Shown piece after piece: positions 58,321 through 64,000 of a stretch of 64,000 nucleotides of DNA (position 1 is its first letter; each line of letters begins with the position of its first letter). Source of the DNA: Elmis aenea (Eukaryota > Arthropoda > Insecta > Coleoptera > Elmidae). Made by a program: the position numbers and the translations under genes. The DNA lies in the NCBI GenBank assembly GCA_947652605.1, contig OX393580.1, positions 19,054,159 to 19,118,158 on the forward strand, in the 5' to 3' direction. Under the pieces are notes generated by a model. The model worked only from the letters and a program-made list of their open reading frames with translations. It did no database searches and was not told the origin of the DNA.

Positions 58321-58731
58321 AAATCATGGACGAAAAGAGTTACTATTAGGAAAGTGTGAAAAACGCAAAAGTTTTTACTCTTTCTCTAACGAACTGGGCT
58401 TCGTCAGTCCATAATATTTGGTGTAAGAATTATAGAGTGTTAAAAATATAGATGAGCGATATTGTCTTCTTCCTGTAGGTTTTGCTCAGTACGTAAATGA
58501 TAGGGATAAAATTCTTCTTCGTATATTTTATGCTAAACAAAATTTTGGAATGAACCTAGTTGGTTAGAAATTTTACGGGTACTAATGTAGGGGTTAGCAG
58601 TAAACATTTGTTATATGATCTGCAACAACATCCAAGAGAGGCGTGATGTGTTCTGACTTCTAGAAGTCGTTTGTTCAAAACGAACAAGAGGTGTGTGTTT
58701 ATACATACTCGCTCTGGGCAGGGGCGACCAC
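58321..58731. other. No gene seen
   Basis: Spacer between the non-LTR fragment and Foldback-type element B, with nothing recognised. Confidence 0.4.
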
Positions 58732-58740
58732 AGACGTCAT

Positions 58741-59385
58741 GGGTCTAGGAACATTCTTCGCCCACAATTCTTCGCCCGCAATTCTTCGCCCACAATTCTT
58801 CGCCCACAATTCTTCGCCTCCACAATTCTTCGCATCCACAATTCTTCGCCTCCACAATTCTTCGCCTCCACAATTTTCCGTCCACATTTCTTCGCCCACA
58901 TTTCTTCGCCCACATAATTCTTTGCCGCCACAATTCTTCGCCGCCACAATTTTTCGCCGCATACAAGCATATCACAAATTTTATTTGTAAATGTGATTGT
59001 TTTTATTTATAACGTAATTTTTACAGATTATTTTACATTAACCTAAAGTTGTTTCTTGTATATTAATACTTCTTCTTTTAATATTATGCTTAAAAATTGC
59101 TACATAAATAGCGTATGTTTTAATCTTCTTTATGTTATTATAGGATGAATAAAAATTAAATTAACCTAACCTGACATGACCTAACCTAACCTAATGTAAA
59201 ATAATCTGTAAAAATTACATTATAAACAAAAACAATCACATTTACAAACCAAATTTGTGATATGCTTGTATGCGGCGAAAAATTGTGGCGGCGAAGAATT
59301 GTGTTGGCGAAAAATTGTGGGCGAAGAATTGTAAAGGCAAGGAATTGTGGGCGAAGAATTGTGGGCGAAGAATGTTCCGAACACG
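58741..59385. mobile_element. Foldback-type element B with 14-bp repeats and 9-bp duplication
   Basis: AGACGTCAT flanks both ends exactly (58732-58740 and 59386-59394). The ends are GGGTCTAGGAACATTC and the inverse of CGTGTTCGGAACATTC, followed by inverse arrays of the 14/15-bp TTCGCCCACAATTC-like unit. The interior arms are also inverse (CGCATACAAGCATATCACAA, and so on), with CCTAACCTAACCTAA near the centre. A 9-bp duplication with long inverted repeats of tandem units fits the Foldback/MULE group. It is the same family as 53866-54646. Confidence 0.93.
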
Positions 59386-59699
59386 AGACGTCATATGGCC
59401 CGGCGAAAAATTGTTCATGGGCCCAAGCAAACATATTATTTAAAATGGTATTTATGAAAAAATTGTGGGATGATGTCCGGGCTCCTGTGAATCCCGGGCT
59501 TGGGAATTATACCTCATCGCCTCCCCCCCTGACTCCGGGGTACGATACGTTGTACGACTCGCTTTGGGTGATATGATACTGGGAACGAAAAAGAGAACTT
59601 ATTTCGGGTAAACTTCTGAAAATTTCACTTTTCATGGCCACATTTCTCGATTAACTAATTAAAATCTTTAATTGCATCTGTTTATGCGACTCGTCCGCA
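59386..59699. other. No gene seen; short GC-rich patch
   Basis: A GC-rich patch at 59478-59570 contains GGGCTCCTGTGAATCCCGGG. No frame, RNA fold or promoter motif set was convincing. Confidence 0.35.
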
Positions 59700-59940
59700 A
59701 AACACGATTTTGTGCACCGTAAACCGGAGTTTATTCGTTTGTACACCCCTAAACTTGTTTCTAATTTGGACACGCGATCCTTTGCATAAACTGACCACTG
59801 TTATAATTACTTGCGGCCCAGTTCCTGCTAGCATTTCTTCTCTGTTTAACTCACCGGCGCCGAAAGTGTGCGTTCCTTTTCACACTTCTGCACACACTTT
59901 CTCCGAGTTTAAACACATAGCGTTCCTTTTGGCCAAATAA
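59700..59940 (-). promoter_or_regulatory. Possible 5' non-coding exon, minus strand
   Basis: This GC/CpG-rich patch is followed on the minus strand by TTTCGGCGCCG/GTGAGT, a strong splice donor (about 59850). Upstream minus-strand sequence contains two AAGGAACGC repeats. It would suit a first non-coding exon of a gene reading left. No TATA/Inr pair or coding exon was identified, so this is tentative. Confidence 0.3.
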
Positions 59941-60596
59941 AATGATTTTTATTGCGTAAAAAATAAATCAAATTTAAAGTAGTGGTTTTGTTCGGCGGGA
60001 CCACACCCAAATTGCATCACGGATACCGCGAGATTCTGGAAATTTATTAGAATTCGCTTTTCCATTTGTTTACACAAAACGGTGTGTAGGAAGTTTGAAT
60101 GTGGTTTTAAACTTGTGGCGACCAATTGTGTTACGACACTTTAATGTAAATTGCTGCTGTGTCATTACTTATAACATAACTGAACTGATTAAAGCGATAT
60201 TAAATCTGCGTTTATCAGTTAATGCAATTTGAATCTGGAGAAGTCAGGTGTAAAATTTGTAGATTATTGTAGGCAGTGATAACCATATAAGTAGAATTGC
60301 GTAAGGGCTAAAAATATACAGTTTTGTACCTATTAAAGGACAATATATCGATGAAAATGAAGTAATCGTTGTATCAGGTCTCCTAACCCATGATATTCTA
60401 CGAAATATGCTGCACAGAAGTGAAAAAATCTAATTACTGTTTAAAGTTAAGCAATAATAATCTTTTATTAAATGTTAATTTTTTCTTCACTGATAAAAAT
60501 TCTAAAAATTTAGTTTTGGCTCGGGTCGGTCTAACCTTTTCTAGGTCGCGGCATACTTTTAACAATGCTAAAATTTTGCGGCACACTATACTTACA
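59941..60596. other. No gene seen
   Basis: AT-rich, with no recognised feature. Confidence 0.4.
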
Positions 60597-61274
60597 TATA
60601 CAGGATGTTTGAAATTCGAGTTTAAATATGGGGATCTCGCTTATTATAATAGCTAGAGTAAAGCTTTAAACTTGGCAAAGTTAATATTGTGCTCACTAAT
60701 AATATGAAGAGAAATTGATAATATCTCAAACTGCATCCAAAAAATTGGGAAAAACCTGAAAATACGATTTAAAAAAATCGTCTATAACTTCTTTGAAGTA
60801 TAAATTATTTACAATGTGTAAAAACATTGCCTAAGAAATTTTTTAAGCCGAATCGAATGGTCATCACTAATTTTTTTAGGTCGATTCGTTTTGTTTTATG
60901 ACAACCAACTTTATTTTTTCTTGCGGGTGCAATTTTTTTATTTACATAATCAAATAGAATTCTTTTTCTAAATTCATTAATGTATTACACATGGTACTTT
61001 ACTTCTACATGGATAAATAGCAAAAATGAAGTTGTTTGTAATGAAACAAAATCGAATCGACCTAAAACAAATTAGTGATTCCATTCGATTCAGCTTAAAA
61101 GTTGCATATCAATGTCTTACACATTTGAAATATTTCATACTCCAAAGGTGATATAGACGACTTTCAAGATTTAAAGATTATTAATAAGCACCGAATTTAG
61201 CAGTTTTATTGCAAACCTATACTCTAGCAATTATATTAAGCGAAAACCCCATGCTTAAACTCGAATCTCAAGCA
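60597..61274. mobile_element. Long-inverted-repeat element, copy 1 (GTTTGAAATTCGAGTTTAA ends)
   Basis: ATACAGGATGTTTGAAATTC and GGGGATCTCGCTTATTATAA at the left have inverse partners at the right (AACCCCATGCTTAAACTCGA). Internal pairs match copy 2 at 61772-62697, for example TTTTTTAGGTCGATTCG and AATCGAATCGACCTAAAA. The last bases at the right end are lost. Confidence 0.8.
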
Positions 61275-61580
61275 AAGCGTCCTTGCAAAACCTGGTTATT
61301 TATTTTTGATTTTATTTTTCGCGATACACCAGAAGGATGCGCGCGACACACTAGTGAGCCGCGGAACACAGGTTGAAATGGTCTAAGTAATATAAAAGAA
61401 AGTTAAGTCCTAATCCGTTTTGGGTCTTTTGTTTCTGTTTATGTTCTTTTTTTATCCAGTTTTGCTTCTGTTTGGTTTCCTGTTCGATGTATATGTATAT
61501 TGTTAAACTTAAAACAAGGTATAAAATGGTACCCTTGTTTGTAGTTAAGTGTTTGTTTAAATTGTGGTTTAAGTTTAAAT
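61275..61580. other. Spacer, no gene seen
   Basis: Spacer between the first foldback copy and the Harbinger transposase fragment. It may be leader sequence of that Harbinger element. No terminal repeat was recognised. Confidence 0.4.
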
Positions 61581-61769
61581 ATGGACATTGACTTTATAAA
61601 TATGATAAATGATGCAGATGATGACTTGTACGACCCTGTAATTCCTCGAAGGCGATTTATTTGAGCAAATCCATTTACGGATTTCGAAGACGATCGTTTT
61701 TTTATGCGTTTTCGCCTCACAAAAGAGACAGTTATTGTGATCTTAGATCAAATTGAGCCTCAATTGGAG
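61581..61769 (+). pseudogene. N-terminal fragment of a Harbinger transposase
   Basis: ATG at 61581 opens MDIDFINMINDADDDLYDPV, then IPRRRFI, an in-frame TGA, ANPFTDFEDDRFFMRFRLTK and ETVIVILDQIEPQLEY. This is the conserved start of PIF/Harbinger transposases (NPFE-FDD-EF--RFR-SK-TV--LLD-IE--LE). The frame is cut at the TAT codon by the long-inverted-repeat element 61772-62697. The transposase does not resume beyond 62697, so the rest is deleted. Confidence 0.85.
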
Positions 61770-61771
61770 TA

Positions 61772-62697
61772 TAAAGGGTGTTTGAAATTCGAGTTTAAGC
61801 ATGGGGATCTCGCTTATTATAATAGCAAGAGTATAGGTTTAAATTTGGAAAAGTTGCTAAATTTGGTGCTCATTAATAATCCAAAGAGAAATTGGAAATA
61901 TCTCAAACAGTATCCGAGAAAATTAGGAAAAACTGGAAAATACGATTTTTGAAAATCGTCTATAACTCCTTCGGAGTTTGAAATATTTCAAATGTGTTAT
62001 AACATTTCCAAGCAACTTTTTAAGCCGAATCGGATGGTGGTCACAAATTTTTCCTAGGTCGAATCGTTTTTGTTTTAGACAACTAACTTTGTTTTTTCTG
62101 ATGGGCAGCATATCGCGTTTTTCTTCGTTATTAAAGTTCATTTTTACGACTAACAGGCCTTTAAAACTTTTAGTTTGTTGATCGGTTGTCATGGAAACAA
62201 CATAAACTACAATGACCGGCCAACCTGATTTATAATGGTTATTGTTTAAAACGTATTTTTTGAAATTTGACAATAACAGAAAAAGTAAAATACCATGTGT
62301 GATACATCAATGGATTTAGAAAAATAAATTCTATTTGATAATGTAAATAGCAAAACTTGCGCCCATAAGCAAAAACAAAGTTGGTTGTCATAAAACAAAA
62401 ACGAATCGATCGAAGAAAAATTTGTGACCACCATCCGATTCGGCTTAAAAAGTTGCTTCGGCAATGTTTTTACACATTTGAAATATTTCATACTCCAAAG
62501 GAGTTATAGACGATTTTTAAAAATCGTATTTTCCAGTTTTTCCTAATTTTCTCGGACACCGTTTGAGATATTTTCAATTTCTCTTTGGATTATTAATGAG
62601 CACCAAATTTAGCAACTTTGCCAAATTTAAACCTATACTCTAGCTATTATAATAAGCGAGAACCCCATGCTTAAACTCGAATTTCAAACACCCTGTA
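61772..62697. mobile_element. Long-inverted-repeat element, copy 2
   Basis: AAAGGGTGTTTGAAATTCGA at the left and the inverse TCGAATTTCAAACACCCTG at the right are flanked by TA. The arms extend about 400 bp as near-perfect inverse copies (GAGTTTAAGCATGGGGATCT, TCCAAAGAGAAATT and GCCGAATCGGATGGTGGTC in both orientations). It inserted into the Harbinger transposase reading frame. The open frames inside are arm artefacts. Confidence 0.9.
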
Positions 62698-63334
62698 TAC
62701 ATAATCTATTTATTTTATTTTCTTCCACCAAGCTAACTAATAATTGTTTTTCCTCCATGGTATAATTTATTCTTATTTTCCCGCCATTTCAACACAAAAT
62801 AAAATAATAAACACCGAACTGTAACTTTATATGTGACTAACAGCTGATAGCAACAACAAGATGCCACTTACAGGGAGCTGTTTTAACAGCTGTGATGTGA
62901 ATGGCCAATGAAAATTAGCCATTTCAATCTGCCGCTAAAATGTGCCGACTTCTTGCAACGTTGCCAAACCGAGTTCTAACTTAGCTGAGATGTCTAACAG
63001 ATTCCGGAATATCTTTTCTGTGCAACGCATTGGTATTTTGAGACGATCTTAAATATAAGGCGGGCTTATATAAGTTCGATCTTGAGATGTGTCGGAGAAA
63101 CCGGGCATTATTAGCTGTTAACTAACAAATTTCAGTGCAGATTTTTAAAAACATTACGGTTTTAGAACCATGTATAGTGCATTGGTTATCGGTTTGGTAC
63201 ATGGATAGAAAAAAATTTGATTAGCTTTTTTTGTTTCTGTCTTATATCAATATTCTTTGAACTTATCTGAATTTAGTTTTATTTGGCGAATTGCCAGATC
63301 AGATTAGGTTAGGTCAAATTGGGTTAGAGTAATC
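62698..63334. other. No gene seen
   Basis: AT-rich, with GC-richer parts near 62870-63100. A TTAGGTTAGG pair at about 63305 is too short to be a telomeric tract. No exon was recognised. Confidence 0.4.
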
Positions 63335-63710
63335 GTTTATCATTTTTCAATTACCATTACTATCGAAACTAAATTATAACCTGCTTTTAAAGTGTAGCCC
63401 ACTCTCCATGGGCAATGCAAATTGAGATCTGCACTTTGTAGATAACAATGTTTTTCTAAGCATATTATTTTTTGATTGATGAAATGTTTTTAAAAAAGCT
63501 AATCATAAAAAGACAGTTAAACACAATTAAAAAATTAAGATTGGCTAGTTTAACAAAAGTGTATCAAATAAAAAGAAATATGCTTAGGAAAACATTATTA
63601 TCTACAATGTGCAGATCTCAAATTTGTATTGCACATGGAGAGTGGGCTACACTTTGAACGCATTTTACAATTTAGATTTAATAGTAATAGTAATTGAAAA
63701 ATGATAAATT
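63335..63710. mobile_element. Palindromic MITE, ~375 bp
   Basis: The sequence folds on itself over arms of about 160 bp. ATCATTTTTCAATTACCATT, AAGTGTAGCCCACTCTCCAT, GAGATCTGCACTTTGTAGAT and TTTTTCTAAGCATAT at the left all have inverse partners at the right (ATATGCTTAGG, ATCTACAATGTGCAGATCTC, ATGGAGAGTGGGCTACACTT and TAATTGAAAAATGAT). It is non-coding. The 61-codon frame at 63472-63657 is an artefact. Confidence 0.85.
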
Positions 63711-64000
63711 ATTATGTAATTTTAAAAAATATCTTAAATTATTTAGGTTTCTTTGTGTTTAATTAAGTACAGCTAGTTTATTTATGTGATGTTTTGTTTT
63801 GTTTTCCAATGGCCACTTTGATTTAACTTAACAAATAGGTACAATAATATTGCTATAACTTGCTTATTTTAAAAATAAACCTTCAAACCCATACATCCAT
63901 GATTCGAGAAAAAAATCTCTTTTTAATGGTGTCATGGCCAACTACAACCCGTATTTAAAATAAGAAAGTTGATGTTAAAATAACAAAAACAAATGAAGAT
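63711..64000. other. No gene seen
   Basis: AT-rich. GTCATGGCCAACTAC near 63932 resembles the CATAGCCAACTATG motif of the foldback elements, so another arm may begin here. Confidence 0.35.

Noticed and set aside
59160..59202. CCTAACCTAACCTAA, a possible interstitial telomere (insect TTAGG)
   Set aside because: Only about three to five degenerate units, lying inside a foldback element and with similar degenerate forms at 54340 and 63300. Too short to be a telomeric tract.
61923..62491. Overlapping frames of 67-116 codons within the second hairpin element
   Set aside because: They lie in the two arms of a long inverted repeat, mirror each other, and have no protein-family signature.

Overview
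This window is AT-rich, gene-poor nuclear DNA from an insect. The evidence is one complete glycine-rich cuticular-protein gene, one exon with a classic RR-2 chitin-binding (Rebers-Riddiford) domain, insect-type core promoters (TATA+Inr, Inr+DPE) and spliceosomal introns. A beetle would fit, but I cannot fix the order from sequence alone. Most of the recognisable content is transposable elements, many of them nested.

Layout. 0-5 kb: hAT-like MITE, short repeats, a GC-rich minus-strand core promoter (~4.06 kb) and the 3' end of a non-LTR element. 6.3-9.3 kb: a hAT-like element with ACGAAAACG repeats, then a complete PIF/Harbinger element (TAA duplication) with a decayed transposase. 11.1-14.5 kb: mariner remnants, one split by a hAT element. 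15.8-18.9 kb: a hAT MITE with perfect 8-bp duplication, and a decayed non-LTR reverse transcriptase split by another hAT element. 19.97-21.8 kb: a three-deep nest (hAT > long-inverted-repeat element > Harbinger MITE). 23-26.3 kb: foldback element, diverged tandem repeats, and a second minus-strand TATA/Inr promoter. 27.7-31.3 kb: the most genic part, with an Inr/DPE/YY1-type promoter, three candidate exons of unidentified genes, and the RR-2 cuticle exon.

34.7-39.25 kb holds a decayed Jockey-type non-LTR retrotransposon (minus strand). Its endonuclease region is interrupted by a 2,459-bp DNA transposon (35211-37669) with CACTGAGA ends and a TA duplication. That transposon contains no recognisable transposase. 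It carries a spliced three-exon gene for a SAM-domain protein with a second C-terminal block. This cargo-gene transposon is the most interesting object in the window.

39.6-42.3 kb: a Foldback-type element built from 15-bp tandem repeats, with a 1.48-kb long-inverted-repeat element inside it. 46.0-48.3 kb: the glycine-rich cuticle gene with its TATA promoter and split signal peptide. 50.2-52.1 kb: nested foldback elements. 53.8-59.4 kb: two Foldback-type elements with 14-bp tandem repeats (one with a 9-bp target duplication), two non-LTR fragments and a hAT MITE. 59.7-63.7 kb: a possible 5' exon, two copies of one long-inverted-repeat family flanking a Harbinger transposase fragment, and a palindromic MITE.

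The two cuticle genes would both act in the exoskeleton. The other host exons could not be named. I recognised no tRNA, rRNA, CRISPR or bacterial-type feature.
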